From contig NZ_JAGQEE010000002.1 in the NCBI RefSeq assembly GCF_018304945.1, positions 62,001 through 126,000 on the forward strand: a DNA stretch of 64,000 nucleotides. Direction: 5' to 3'. How positions within the stretch are numbered: position 1 is the first letter of the stretch; each line of letters starts with the position of its first letter. A model generated the notes under the pieces. That model did no database searches. It saw only the letters and a program-made list of their open reading frames with translations, and was not told the DNA's origin. The translations under genes were made by a program, and so were the position numbers. Source of the DNA: Collimonas humicola. GTDB lineage: Bacteria; Pseudomonadota; Gammaproteobacteria; Burkholderiales; Burkholderiaceae_D. Of this stretch, positions 34,857-43,414 are shown piece by piece.

Positions 34857-35651
34857 TCATCCAGCGGCGGCGGCGCAGGTTTTCCTGTCGCCCGGCTTGT
34901 TGCCGTGGCCGCTGCGGCAAGCGCGGTATGCCACGACAGAGCTTTCAAACAGCTGGCGCGCCTGCGGCAGCGGCAGCTTGGCCAATCGCTCAGCCATGCT
35001 GCGGCTGACCTGGAAATGCTGGTAGTCGATCGGCTTTTTCCAGTCTCCACCCCAGATCAGAAAGCCATGCTGGGCGAATAGTTCCACCACTTGCTCGCTG
35101 CTGCCGGCACGGCTGGCCACGCGCTGGCCGAAACCCTGTCCGGCCGGCGGGCTGAAAATCTGCCGGCCTTGCGCGTCGCGCCGCACGTACGGATTTTGCA
35201 AAGGATTGATATCGATCGCCAGACCGTAGGCATGCAAGGAAATGGCCTTGCCGCCGGTGATCGGCCTGTCGTTGAAGGCGGAGGTATTGTTGTCCGCCAT
35301 CGATGCATCGTCGTTGCCTTGATAATGCTCCATCAGGCGCGCCTGCGCAAGCGGGAAACCGCGCTTGAGCAGTTCGTCGAACACCGCCTTTACCTGCGGC
35401 GCCACGGCCGCCATGACCATGATTTCGCCATCGTCATGACGCACCTTGTCAAAGTCGAAGTAGGCAAAACGCACTACCTGCAGTTGCGTGCAATCAACCG
35501 GCGCGCCGGGCTGCAGCACATGTTGCTTGAGCAGCTGGCATTGCTGGCTATCCAGTCCCGGGCCGGCAAGCTGCGCGTAGGCCGGTTGCACCAGACATGC
35601 CAGCAGTGGCATTAACAAGGGCGGCAGCCTGCGCAATATCCGCAAGTTCAT
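34857..35651 (-). CDS. M15 family (VanY/D-Ala-D-Ala carboxypeptidase-like) peptidase, secreted
   Basis: A 264-residue exported zinc peptidase. A signal peptide (MNLRILRRLPPLLMPLLACLVQPAYA) precedes a domain with the zinc ligands in ISLHAYGLAIDINP (SxHxxGxAxD type) and WGGDWKKPIDYQHFQ (final His). The family trims peptidoglycan peptides or endolysin-type cross-links. Its C-terminal ~40 residues (AYRACRSGHGNKPGDRKTC) are extra, basic and Cys-containing. It follows the patatin gene by four bases, so it is the second gene of that unit. Confidence 0.87.
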   Translation of the reverse strand: MNLRILRRLPPLLMPLLACLVQPAYAQLAGPGLDSQQCQLLKQHVLQPGAPVDCTQLQVVRFAYFDFDKVRHDDGEIMVMAAVAPQVKAVFDELLKRGFPLAQARLMEHYQGNDDASMADNNTSAFNDRPITGGKAISLHAYGLAIDINPLQNPYVRRDAQGRQIFSPPAGQGFGQRVASRAGSSEQVVELFAQHGFLIWGGDWKKPIDYQHFQVSRSMAERLAKLPLPQARQLFESSVVAYRACRSGHGNKPGDRKTCAAAAG

Positions 35652-35655
35652 AGAG

Positions 35656-36840
35656 TCAGCTCAGGGGCGGCATGACCAGCTCATGCACCACCAGGCCGGC
35701 GTCGGAACTGCCGAAGGTGTCGCCATTGGCCCTGACCCGTTCAGCGGCCTGCATGGCGTCGGCGTAGCCTTGTTCCCAGCGCCACTCGATCGAGCCGCGT
35801 GAAAAATTGATGTCCTTGGACGGCATGTTCCAGTCGTGGCCGCTGTAGCGCAGGCGCACGATATGGATGGTGCTGTTGTCCGATAAGCCCTCGAATTCCT
35901 TGAGGTCGGATTTCTTGCGCATGGCCGGCGGCAGCTTGTCGTACAGCGCCTGGGCGGCGCGCCGCAATTGATACATGCGCAGGTAATTTTCAATATGGCG
36001 TTCCGAGCGCGAGGCGAAGGTCACGTCTTTCTGGCGATTGGTGATCTGGTCCAGGGTGGTCGGCTCGGGACCGTCGGCGCTCCACAAATCCACCATCACG
36101 CACAGGGTGTTGCCGTCGACGTCGGTCTTGGACTCATCGTCCAGCACCACTTCCAGCGGCGTATTCGAATACAGGCCGCCGTCCCAGTACAGGTCGCCGT
36201 CGATGCGCACCGGTGCGAAGCCGGGCGGCAAGGCGCCGCTGGCCATGATGTGCTCGACGCCGATGGTCCGTTCCTGCGAATCGAAATTGACCAGGCTACC
36301 GCAAGCCACCCGCATCGCGCTGACGGTCAGGCGCATGCCGCCAGGGCTGTTCAGGTAGTCGAAATCCACCAGCCGCGCCAACGTCTCGGCCAGCGGCGCG
36401 GTGTCGTAGAAACTGGCTTGTTCCGGCTGCACCGGCATGCCGACCAGGAATGGATTGAGCGAGCGCGGCGAGAAAAAGCCCGGCACGCCGCGGGTGGTGA
36501 CGTCGGTGGTGGTCCACCACGTGTTGAACTGGCGCATGGCGTCCGGCACCTTGCTCAGATCGGTCAGGTCGCCGTGGCCGACCTGCTCCCAGAATTCCTT
36601 CAGGCGCGACAGCCGCAGATCGCGCTCGTTGCCGGCAATGATGGCGGCATTGATGGCGCCGATCGAGGTGCCCACCACCCAGTCCGGCGTCAGGCCATTC
36701 TCGTGCATCGCATGATAGACACCGGCCTGATAAGCCCCCAGCGCACCGCCTCCCTGCAACACCAGCGCCACTCTCGGCGTGGTCGAATCGGCTTTGCTGG
36801 CCGTGCGTATCTGTGACTTGGAAGTGGTTTTATTGCTCAT
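35656..36840 (-). CDS. Patatin-like phospholipase with DUF3734 C-terminal domain
   Basis: A 394-residue serine lipase-like protein. The oxyanion segment is VLQGGGALGAYQAGVYHA (~29), the nucleophile elbow is GTSIGAINAA (~59), and the catalytic Asp is in YWDGGLYSNTPL (~215). The C-terminal third (FASRSERHIENYLRMYQLRR...) is the DUF3734 extension. No signal peptide is evident, so it may act on cytoplasmic lipids or, given the PHA context, on other acyl esters. The substrate is unknown. It is co-oriented with the M15 peptidase. Confidence 0.9.
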   Translation of the reverse strand: MSNKTTSKSQIRTASKADSTTPRVALVLQGGGALGAYQAGVYHAMHENGLTPDWVVGTSIGAINAAIIAGNERDLRLSRLKEFWEQVGHGDLTDLSKVPDAMRQFNTWWTTTDVTTRGVPGFFSPRSLNPFLVGMPVQPEQASFYDTAPLAETLARLVDFDYLNSPGGMRLTVSAMRVACGSLVNFDSQERTIGVEHIMASGALPPGFAPVRIDGDLYWDGGLYSNTPLEVVLDDESKTDVDGNTLCVMVDLWSADGPEPTTLDQITNRQKDVTFASRSERHIENYLRMYQLRRAAQALYDKLPPAMRKKSDLKEFEGLSDNSTIHIVRLRYSGHDWNMPSKDINFSRGSIEWRWEQGYADAMQAAERVRANGDTFGSSDAGLVVHELVMPPLS

Positions 36841-36936
36841 CGGAAGCCGATCATTGCGTATGAAAGAGTAAACATATTAACCCATCGCGGCGAGCGGCAA
36901 CGGCGGGCGCCCATATGTCATGAAACGATCATAAAT

Positions 36937-36955
36937 AGTAACGATTCTCATTTGT
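36937..36955 (+). promoter_or_regulatory. Candidate Fur box upstream of the ferric-binding protein gene
   Basis: AGTAACGATTCTCATTTGT matches 11 of 19 positions of the classic Fur consensus. It lies just before a TATAGT -10-like hexamer (36958-36963). Fur repression when iron is plentiful would be expected for this transporter. Confidence 0.5.
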
Positions 36956-36977
36956 GATATAGTGTTTTCCGTTCAAA

Positions 36978-36994
36978 TGTAACCATTTGTTACA
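36978..36994 (+). promoter_or_regulatory. 17-bp inverted repeat TGTAAC-N5-GTTACA in the iron-transport leader
   Basis: TGTAACCATTTGTTACA has perfect 6-bp arms and lies about 15 bases downstream of the TATAGT hexamer, 43 bases before the ATG. It could be an operator of an unknown regulator. It is not a Fur or FNR site. Confidence 0.4.
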
Positions 36995-37036
36995 GGCAAC
37001 AGAATTATTACTTCAATCACCAAAAGAGGAGTTTTC

Positions 37037-38071
37037 ATGCTTTTGCGTTCTATCGTCGCCAGCGCCGTCCTGGCCAGCAGCAGCGTTGCCGCCCTCGCAC
37101 AGGAGCAGGTGCTGAACCTGTACTCTGCGCGCCACTATCAGACTGACGAAGCGCTGTACGGCAACTTCACCAAAGCCACCGGCATCAAGATCAACCGCGT
37201 CGACGGCGACGACGCCGGCACCATCGCCCGCCTGAAGAGCGAAGGCGCGGCCAGTCCCGCCGACGTGATCTTGCTGGTCGACGCGGCGCGTCTGTGGCGG
37301 GCGGAAAGCGACGGCCTGTTCCAGCCAGTGAAATCGGCGATCCTGGAACAGCGCATTCCCGCCAACCTGCGCGGCAAGGATGACGGCAAGGGTTCGGACT
37401 GGTTCGGCTTTTCGACACGCGCCCGCGTGATCGTCTACAACAAGCAGAATATCCAGCCGCAAGACGTCGAGACCTACGAAGCGCTGGCGGATCCGAAAAA
37501 CAAGGGCAAGCTGTGCACCCGCTCCGGTTCGCACCCTTACAACGTGTCGCTGTTCGGCTCGCTGCTGGAACACCATGGCGAAGCCAAGACCGAAGCGCTG
37601 CTCAAGGGTTATGTCGCCAATCAGGCGCGCTCGCCGGTGGGCGGCGATACCGACCAGATCAAGGCTGTGGCCTCGGGCGAATGCGGCGTGGCGATTTCGA
37701 ATTCCTACTACGTTGCCCGCCTGATGAAATCGACCAAGCCGGAAGATATCGAAGTGATGAAAAAAGTCGCAGTAATCTGGCCTAACCAGAAAACCACCGG
37801 CACCCATGTCAACATCGCCGGCGCCGGCGTCGCCAGACATGCGCCGCATCGCGCCGCCGCGGTCCAGTTCCTGGAATACTTGTCGAGCGACGATGCGCAA
37901 CGCTATTTCGCCGAAGGCAATAACGAAACGCCGGCAGTCAAGGGCGTCAAGACCGGCAATCCGGCGCTGGACGCCCTGGGCCCGTTCAAGGCTGAGGTGA
38001 TAGACGTCTCGGCGGTCGGCCGCAACCAGCAAAAAGTGCAGCTGCTGCTGGACCGCGCCGGCTACAAATAA
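37037..38071 (+). CDS. Fe(3+) ABC transporter substrate-binding protein (FbpA/FutA family)
   Basis: A 344-residue periplasmic binding protein with signal peptide (MLLRSIVASAVLASSSVAALA). The mature start VLNLYSARHYQTDEALY and the ligand region GVAISNSYYVARL with tandem Tyr are hallmarks of ferric-ion binding proteins, where tyrosines bind Fe(III) directly. An AGAGGAG site precedes the ATG. It is transcribed alone and ends in a terminator. Its ATPase and permease lie downstream on opposite strands. Confidence 0.92.
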   Translation: MLLRSIVASAVLASSSVAALAQEQVLNLYSARHYQTDEALYGNFTKATGIKINRVDGDDAGTIARLKSEGAASPADVILLVDAARLWRAESDGLFQPVKSAILEQRIPANLRGKDDGKGSDWFGFSTRARVIVYNKQNIQPQDVETYEALADPKNKGKLCTRSGSHPYNVSLFGSLLEHHGEAKTEALLKGYVANQARSPVGGDTDQIKAVASGECGVAISNSYYVARLMKSTKPEDIEVMKKVAVIWPNQKTTGTHVNIAGAGVARHAPHRAAAVQFLEYLSSDDAQRYFAEGNNETPAVKGVKTGNPALDALGPFKAEVIDVSAVGRNQQKVQLLLDRAGYK

Positions 38072-38089
38072 GCCAATCAAGCCGTGCGT

Positions 38090-38124
38090 AAAAAAGGCTG
38101 GCGGATGATGCGCCAGCCTTTTTT
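38090..38124. terminator. Bidirectional Rho-independent terminator
   Basis: A perfect 14-bp stem (8 GC-rich pairs capped by A/T tracts, GGCTGGCG core) with a seven-base loop. Runs of T follow on both strands. It ends the ferric-binding gene on plus and the 27-residue ORF and ATPase transcript on minus. Confidence 0.9.
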
Positions 38125-38145
38125 CCATCCGGGGCGATCAGCAAG

Positions 38146-38229
38146 CTACTTCTTCCTGATCATGTAGATCGCCAGTCCGACCAGCAGCACCACCCCGAAC
38201 TCCAAGCCAACCACGATGTACTTCGCCAT
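38146..38229 (-). CDS. 27-residue single-helix membrane peptide (previously easy to miss)
   Basis: A short open frame of 27 codons plus TAG encodes MAKYIVVGLEFGVVLLVG followed by LAIYMIRKK. It is one hydrophobic helix of about 20 residues with a Lys near the start and a basic RKK end, so positive charges would lie at the C-terminal side. AAGG lies six bases before the ATG. It starts 26 bases after the stop of the ferric ABC ATPase gene on the same strand, and the shared terminator follows. It may be a small accessory subunit of the transporter, by analogy with KdpF- or CydX-type peptides. No homology is known to me. Confidence 0.55.
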   Translation of the reverse strand: MAKYIVVGLEFGVVLLVGLAIYMIRKK

Positions 38230-38255
38230 GATGCCTTACCTAAAAAATAATCGGT

Positions 38256-39329
38256 TTATAAAGAAAACGTCACCACGTGGCTGACATCCAGGCGGATGCC
38301 GATCCACTCGTCAACGGCATGATCGTGATGGGACGGCACCAGCGCCAGCACCTCCTGGCCGCCCGCCAGCTGCAGCGTGTACAGGAACTCGGCGCCGCGG
38401 AACGACTTGCGCACAATCCGCGCCTTGAACGGAGAAGCGTCGTCATGCACGATATCGTCAGAGCGCAACAATACATCGAAACCTTGCTGCCCGCGCCCGT
38501 GCAGCCGAATTTGCTGCAGGGCCGCGGCGCCGACCTCGCGCAGTTCGCCAAGCACAGTCGACACTACCGGCTGCCCGTCGCGCTCAAGCAGCCGGCCCGG
38601 CAGCATGACGCCATGGCCGATAAAGTCGGCGACAAAGCGGGTTGCCGGGCGATGATACAGATCGTAAGGCGCAGCCCATTGCTGCAGATGCCCAGCCTGC
38701 ATCACGCCGACCATGTCGCCGATGGCAAATGCTTCCAGCTGATCGTGGGTCACCATCAGCGCCGTGATGTGCGCCTGCTTCAGGATCGCGCGCACGTCAT
38801 GCGCCAGGCGTTCGCGCAATTCGACGTCCAGGCTGGAGAACGGCTCATCGAGCAGCAGCAGGCGCGGTTGCGGCGCCAGGGCCCGCGCCAGCGCCACGCG
38901 CTGCTGCTGGCCGCCGGACAATTGATGCGGATATTTTTCCTGAGAGCCTTCCAGCCCGACCAGCGCCAGCATTTCAGCAACCCGCCGCTGGCGCTGCTGG
39001 CGCGATGCCTGGTGCAGGCCGAAACCGATGTTGGCGGCGATATCCAGGTGCGGGAACAGGGCAAAGTCCTGGAACACCATGCCGATGCGGCGCTGCTCGG
39101 CGGCTACCCTGACGCCGGGGCCGTCCAGCAATGCGTGATCCAGCGTAATCCGCCCGCCATCGGCCTGTTCAAGACCGGCGACGGCCCGCAGCAAGGAAGT
39201 TTTACCGCTGCCCGACGGACCTATCAGCACACCGAGCTGGCCGGCCGCGAGCTGCAGCGAGACGCCGTTCACCGCAGGCGCCGGCGCGCCCGGATAGCTG
39301 ACACAGATTTGATCAAGGGTAAGAAACAT
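38256..39329 (-). CDS. Ferric/thiamine-type ABC transporter ATP-binding protein (FbpC family)
   Basis: A 357-residue ATPase with Walker A GPSGSGKTSLLRAVAG (~40), signature LSGGQQQRVALARAL, Walker B LLLLDEPFSSLD and H-loop MVTHDQLEAF. A C-terminal TOBE-like domain (about 240-355, FVADFIGHGVMLPGRLL, VLLRSDDIVHDD) is typical of the FbpC/PotA group. The start at 39329 follows the family. The frame is open to an ATG at 39398, and neither start has a strong ribosome-binding site. It is divergent from its permease gene. Confidence 0.9.
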   Translation of the reverse strand: MFLTLDQICVSYPGAPAPAVNGVSLQLAAGQLGVLIGPSGSGKTSLLRAVAGLEQADGGRITLDHALLDGPGVRVAAEQRRIGMVFQDFALFPHLDIAANIGFGLHQASRQQRQRRVAEMLALVGLEGSQEKYPHQLSGGQQQRVALARALAPQPRLLLLDEPFSSLDVELRERLAHDVRAILKQAHITALMVTHDQLEAFAIGDMVGVMQAGHLQQWAAPYDLYHRPATRFVADFIGHGVMLPGRLLERDGQPVVSTVLGELREVGAAALQQIRLHGRGQQGFDVLLRSDDIVHDDASPFKARIVRKSFRGAEFLYTLQLAGGQEVLALVPSHHDHAVDEWIGIRLDVSHVVTFSL

Positions 39330-39454
39330 CGGAAGCTGGTTACAATTCGCTTGCTCGAGATGAACCCGCGGCAGCGGCTCCAGTCGAAGGGTGGTCATGA
39401 AGCCGCTAGTTTAACCCACTCCATTTTGCTCCCCCTCATTCTCATGAAACAGAC

Positions 39455-41083
39455 ATGCCGCTCATCGCTTTCATCGCGCTGCTGATCGCCCTTCCCATCC
39501 TCGGCATTGCCGGCGCCTGGCTGCAACTGGATGCCCGTGCGATCGATACCCTGTCGCAGCAAATGCAGACGGTGTTGCCTGGCTACCTGGCCACCTCCGC
39601 CTGGCTGGCGATCGCGGTCACCATCGGCGTCGTCATCGTCGGCGCCGCCACCGCGGTCACGGTCAGCCTGTTCGAATTTCGCGGCCGCCGCTTTTTCCAG
39701 TGGGCGCTATTGCTGCCGATGGCGATGCCGGCTTATGTGTCCGCCTATGCCTACACCGATTTCCTGCAATACAGCGGTCTGCTGCAAAGCGGCTTGCGGG
39801 AATTTTTCCCCGGCGTGCGGCTGCCGGAGATCCGCAGCCTGCCGGGTGCGATTTTCCTGTTTATTTTTACGCTCTATCCGTACACCTACCTGCTGGCGCG
39901 CAATGCCTTGAACCAGCGCGGCGTCCATCTGATGGAAGCCGCGCGTCTGCTGGGCGCGCCGCTGGCCGCGCGCATCCGCCGCGTGGCGCTGCCGCTGGCG
40001 CGGCCGGCGCTGATGGCAGGCGCTGCGCTGGCCTTGATGGAGACCCTGGCCGACTATGGCGTCGGCGCCTACTTCGGCCTGACCACTTTCACCACCGGCA
40101 TCTACAAAGCCTGGCTGGTGATGGATGACCGCATCGCTGCGGCGCAGCTGGCTTCGGTGCTGCTGGCGATCGTAGCGCTGCTGCTGTGGGTGGAACGCAA
40201 GGGCCAGCAGCGGCTGCGCTTCGCCAGCGTACGCGGGCAGCGCAGCGACGCATCGGAAACCCGGCTTGTGCCTTTGCGCGGAAGCCGGCGTCTGCTGGCA
40301 TGGCTGGTTTGCAGCCTGCCGATACTGCTTGGTTTCGTCTTGCCAGTATTGATCCTGCTGCGCCTGATGTGGCGCGAATTCCTGCATCAGGAAAGCGATC
40401 CCTATCTGAGCACCGGCTTCGACCTGTTGCGCTACGCCGGCTGGGCCTGGAACAGTTTCCGCTTCGGCTGCATCGCTGCATTGCTGGCGGTAGCGCTGGC
40501 GCTCGCACTGAGCTACGTGCAGCGGACCCGCAACCTGCCGCCGTTCCGGTTGTGGCTGTTGCGCCTGGTGGCGCGCATGGCGGGCATGGGCTATGCCATA
40601 CCCGGTTCCGTGATCGCAATCGGCATCCTGCTGCCGCTGGCGTGGTTGCAGATTCTCGCTCCGCAAAGCAAGCTCGGGATCCTGCTGACCGCGACTTCAT
40701 TCGGCATCCTGTATGCATACCTGGTGCGCTTCAGCGCCGTCGCCGTGCAATCGATAGAGGCCGGCTATGCCCGCATCCCGGCAACGCTGGACGAAGCCGC
40801 GCGCACGCTCGGCAGCAGCGGCTGGCGCATTGCCCGCATCTTGCACGCGCCTTTGCTGTGGCGTTCGATGGCCACCGCCTTCCTGATGGTGTTTGTCGAT
40901 GTGGTGAAGGAACTGCCGGCGACGCTGTTGCTGCGGCCGTTCAATACCGATACGCTGGCGGTGATCGCCCACAATCTGGCGCGCGACGAGCGACTGGGAG
41001 AGGCAGCGCTACCGGCCCTGACAATTGTTGTGGTGGGATTGATTCCAGTGCTGCTGGTGAGCCGCGCCTTGGGCAAGCGCTGA
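39455..41083 (+). CDS. Iron ABC transporter permease (FbpB family)
   Basis: A 542-residue permease with two fused binding-protein-dependent transport domains, about 12 hydrophobic segments in all. EAA loops appear twice: EAARLLGAPLAARIRRVALPLARPALMAG and EAARTLGSSGWRIARILHAPLLWRS (given as landmarks only). This double-domain layout is typical of ferric FbpB permeases. It is transcribed away from its ATPase gene across a 125-base spacer. It ends about 130 bases before the radical SAM gene. Confidence 0.92.
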   Translation: MPLIAFIALLIALPILGIAGAWLQLDARAIDTLSQQMQTVLPGYLATSAWLAIAVTIGVVIVGAATAVTVSLFEFRGRRFFQWALLLPMAMPAYVSAYAYTDFLQYSGLLQSGLREFFPGVRLPEIRSLPGAIFLFIFTLYPYTYLLARNALNQRGVHLMEAARLLGAPLAARIRRVALPLARPALMAGAALALMETLADYGVGAYFGLTTFTTGIYKAWLVMDDRIAAAQLASVLLAIVALLLWVERKGQQRLRFASVRGQRSDASETRLVPLRGSRRLLAWLVCSLPILLGFVLPVLILLRLMWREFLHQESDPYLSTGFDLLRYAGWAWNSFRFGCIAALLAVALALALSYVQRTRNLPPFRLWLLRLVARMAGMGYAIPGSVIAIGILLPLAWLQILAPQSKLGILLTATSFGILYAYLVRFSAVAVQSIEAGYARIPATLDEAARTLGSSGWRIARILHAPLLWRSMATAFLMVFVDVVKELPATLLLRPFNTDTLAVIAHNLARDERLGEAALPALTIVVVGLIPVLLVSRALGKR

Positions 41084-41213
41084 TTTTGTTGCATTACTCG
41101 CAATTTCGGGCGAATTTGGCAAATTACCTAAAAGCCTCCGGGGCAGGCAGGCGCACAGGCGTAAAATGGCGCATTCCGCTGCTTTCCGCCGTCCATCTTT
41201 CCGCTAGCCACAC

Positions 41214-42734
41214 ATGACCATCCTGCTGTCCACGCTCAACGCCCGCTACTCCCACGCCTCCCTCGGCCTGCGCTACCTGCAGGCGAACATGGGCGACCTG
41301 CGCGACGCTACCCAGCTGCATGAATTCGTGATCGGCGCCAAGACCACCGACATCGTCGAAAAACTGCTGGCGCACAAAGCCAGCGAAGGTACGACCATCG
41401 TCGGCTTCGGCGTGTACATCTGGAATATCGAGGAGACCACCAAGGTGGTGGCGATGCTGAAGCGGGTGGCGCCGGACATGGTGATCGTGCTGGGCGGTCC
41501 GGAAGTCTCCTACGAATCAGCCGAACAGCAGATCGTGCAGCTGGCCGATTACCTGGTGACCGGCTGGGGCGACGTCACCTTGCCGCAACTGTGCCGGCAG
41601 ATCCTGCGCGGCCCCAAGCCGCTGATGAAAGTCCATGTCGGCGTGCAGCCGCCGATGGCCGACATCACCCTGCCCTATAGCCTGTACAGCGACCATGACA
41701 TCGCCCACCGCACGCTGTACGTGGAAGCCTCGCGCGGCTGTCCGTTCAAGTGCGAATTCTGCCTGTCGGCGCTGGACAAGACGGCATGGCCGTTTGCGCT
41801 GGAGGATTTCCTGGCAGAGATGGAAGCGCTGCACGCGCGCGGCGCGCGGCTGTTCAAGTTCGTCGACCGCACCTTCAACCTGAACGTCAAGACCAGTCTC
41901 AAGATCCTGCAGTTCTTCCTGGACAAGCTGGCCGCCAATCCGGACGATCCGGTGTTTGCCCATTTCGAGCTGGTGCCGGATCATCTTCCGGACGCCTTGA
42001 AGGAATCGATCGCGAAATTCCCCCCAGGCGCGCTGCAATTCGAAATCGGCATCCAGAGTTTCAATCCGGAAGTGCAGGCGCTGGTCAGCCGCAAGCAAAA
42101 CAATGAGAAGGCCGCGGAAAACATCCGCTGGCTGATACAGGAATCGCAAGCCCATCTGCACGTCGACCTGATCGCCGGCTTGCCGGGCGAAGACGTGGAA
42201 AGCTTCGCCCAAGGCTTCGACCGCTTGGTGGCGTTGCAGCCGCATGAAATCCAGTTCGGGATCCTCAAGCGCCTGCGCGGCACGCCCATCATCCGCCATA
42301 CCGAACCGTTCGGCCTGATCTTCGATCCGCACCCGCCCTACACCATCCTTGCCACCAACAAGATCGACTTTCCGACCATGCAGCGCCTGCAGCGTTTTTC
42401 GCGCTACTGGGACCTGGTCGCCAACTCGGGCCGTTTCGCCCATACCCTGCCGCTGCTGCTGGGGGCAACGCCTTTTGCCAGCTTCATGGCGTTTTCCGAC
42501 TGGCTATACGGCAAGACCGACGCCACCCACCGCATCGCGCTGGACCGCCTGGCAGGACTGGTCGGGCAATGGCTGCGCTTGCAGGGGATGGCGGAAAAAG
42601 AAGTGAATGCCGTACTCAGCACGGACTATGCCGGCAAACCGGTCAAACAGGCGGATGTACAGCAGTCAGCAGCAAAGAAAGAAACCGAAAGCCTGGCTGC
42701 GCCCAAGCGGCAGGCGCGCCACTTAGTTCACTGA
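41214..42734 (+). CDS. B12-binding domain radical SAM protein (DUF4080 type)
   Basis: A 506-residue protein. An N-terminal cobalamin-binding-like Rossmann domain (ILLSTLNARYSHASLGLRYL, VLGGPEVSYESAE) leads to a radical SAM core with the cluster motif CPFKCEFC (~179), EIGIQSFNPEVQALVSRKQN and DLIAGLPGED. The C-terminal ~100 residues match the DUF4080 extension. Class B radical SAM enzymes often methylate unreactive carbons, but this subgroup has no known substrate. It stands alone. Its last 12 bases overlap the convergent DUF3717 gene. Confidence 0.88.
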   Translation: MTILLSTLNARYSHASLGLRYLQANMGDLRDATQLHEFVIGAKTTDIVEKLLAHKASEGTTIVGFGVYIWNIEETTKVVAMLKRVAPDMVIVLGGPEVSYESAEQQIVQLADYLVTGWGDVTLPQLCRQILRGPKPLMKVHVGVQPPMADITLPYSLYSDHDIAHRTLYVEASRGCPFKCEFCLSALDKTAWPFALEDFLAEMEALHARGARLFKFVDRTFNLNVKTSLKILQFFLDKLAANPDDPVFAHFELVPDHLPDALKESIAKFPPGALQFEIGIQSFNPEVQALVSRKQNNEKAAENIRWLIQESQAHLHVDLIAGLPGEDVESFAQGFDRLVALQPHEIQFGILKRLRGTPIIRHTEPFGLIFDPHPPYTILATNKIDFPTMQRLQRFSRYWDLVANSGRFAHTLPLLLGATPFASFMAFSDWLYGKTDATHRIALDRLAGLVGQWLRLQGMAEKEVNAVLSTDYAGKPVKQADVQQSAAKKETESLAAPKRQARHLVH

Positions 42735-42968
42735 CCTGGCAGCGGCGCTGAGCTCCAGCATGTGCTGGCGCCAGGCGCCGATCAGCTGCTGCGCAACGCT
42801 GCCCATCGAAGCCAGCGCAACGCTGCTGCTGTGATTGATGATCATCAAGGCATAGACATCGGCGAGCGCGTTGACCTCGGGCGACAAAGCGCATTCCTCG
42901 CCTATCGCAGGCCGTTGCAGGCGCCAGTAATTGATGGCTTGTTCCAGTTCGGGCAATGAGATGTTCAT
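42723..42968 (-). CDS. DUF3717 domain-containing protein
   Basis: An 81-residue protein, mostly helical. ISLPELEQAINYWRLQRP and ALSPEVNALADVYALMI match the small DUF3717 family of Burkholderiales. Its function is unknown. Its 3' end overlaps the convergent radical SAM gene by 12 bases. It lies 52 bases beyond the end of the ribose operon and on the same strand as it, so read-through is possible. Confidence 0.8.
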   Translation of the reverse strand: MNISLPELEQAINYWRLQRPAIGEECALSPEVNALADVYALMIINHSSSVALASMGSVAQQLIGAWRQHMLELSAAARSVN

Positions 42969-43020
42969 TCCTTTATTGTACCTGCCGCCGGCGCCTTGTC
43001 AGCAACACCACAAAAAATTA

Positions 43021-43413
43021 TCAAAAAACTACGCCGGCCACCAGGATGATGTTGGCGTACGGCGTGAACTCTCCAGTGCGGATAACCGCCTTGGCGCTGT
43101 GCGTCATGCGCTTGAAATCGGCATGCGACAAAGTCCGTTTGTCGGCCAGGCCGAGGGCGTCGATCTGCTGCGCCAGCTGCGGGCTGTGCAGGGGCAGTTC
43201 GTCGGCCAGTACATGGTGCTCGACCTGCATTTCCGTCAGCACCGTTTGCAAGGTCGTCATGAAGCCGGGCACGCCGCGGGTCAGCGCCAGGTCGATCAGC
43301 GCCACGCCGGGCGGCACCGGCAGGCCGGCATCGCCGATAACGATGCTGTCGCCATGGCCGAGCGAGGCGATCAGTTGCGACAGCGCGATATTGAGCAACG
43401 GACTCTTTTTCAT
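43021..43413 (-). CDS. rbsD: D-ribose pyranase
   Basis: A 130-residue RbsD that interconverts the pyranose and furanose forms of ribose, so that ribokinase gets its substrate. The N-terminal [29 protein letters not shown] with the catalytic His in GHGD and the C-terminal [17 protein letters not shown] are diagnostic. It starts one base after the rbsK stop and is the last gene of the operon. Confidence 0.95.
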   Translation of the reverse strand: MKKSPLLNIALSQLIASLGHGDSIVIGDAGLPVPPGVALIDLALTRGVPGFMTTLQTVLTEMQVEHHVLADELPLHSPQLAQQIDALGLADKRTLSHADFKRMTHSAKAVIRTGEFTPYANIILVAGVVF

Positions 43414-43414
43414 C

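Noticed and set aside
39330-39454. Fur box in the spacer between the iron ATPase and permease genes
   Set aside because: Only a short CATTCTCATGAAAC resemblance, too weak to support.
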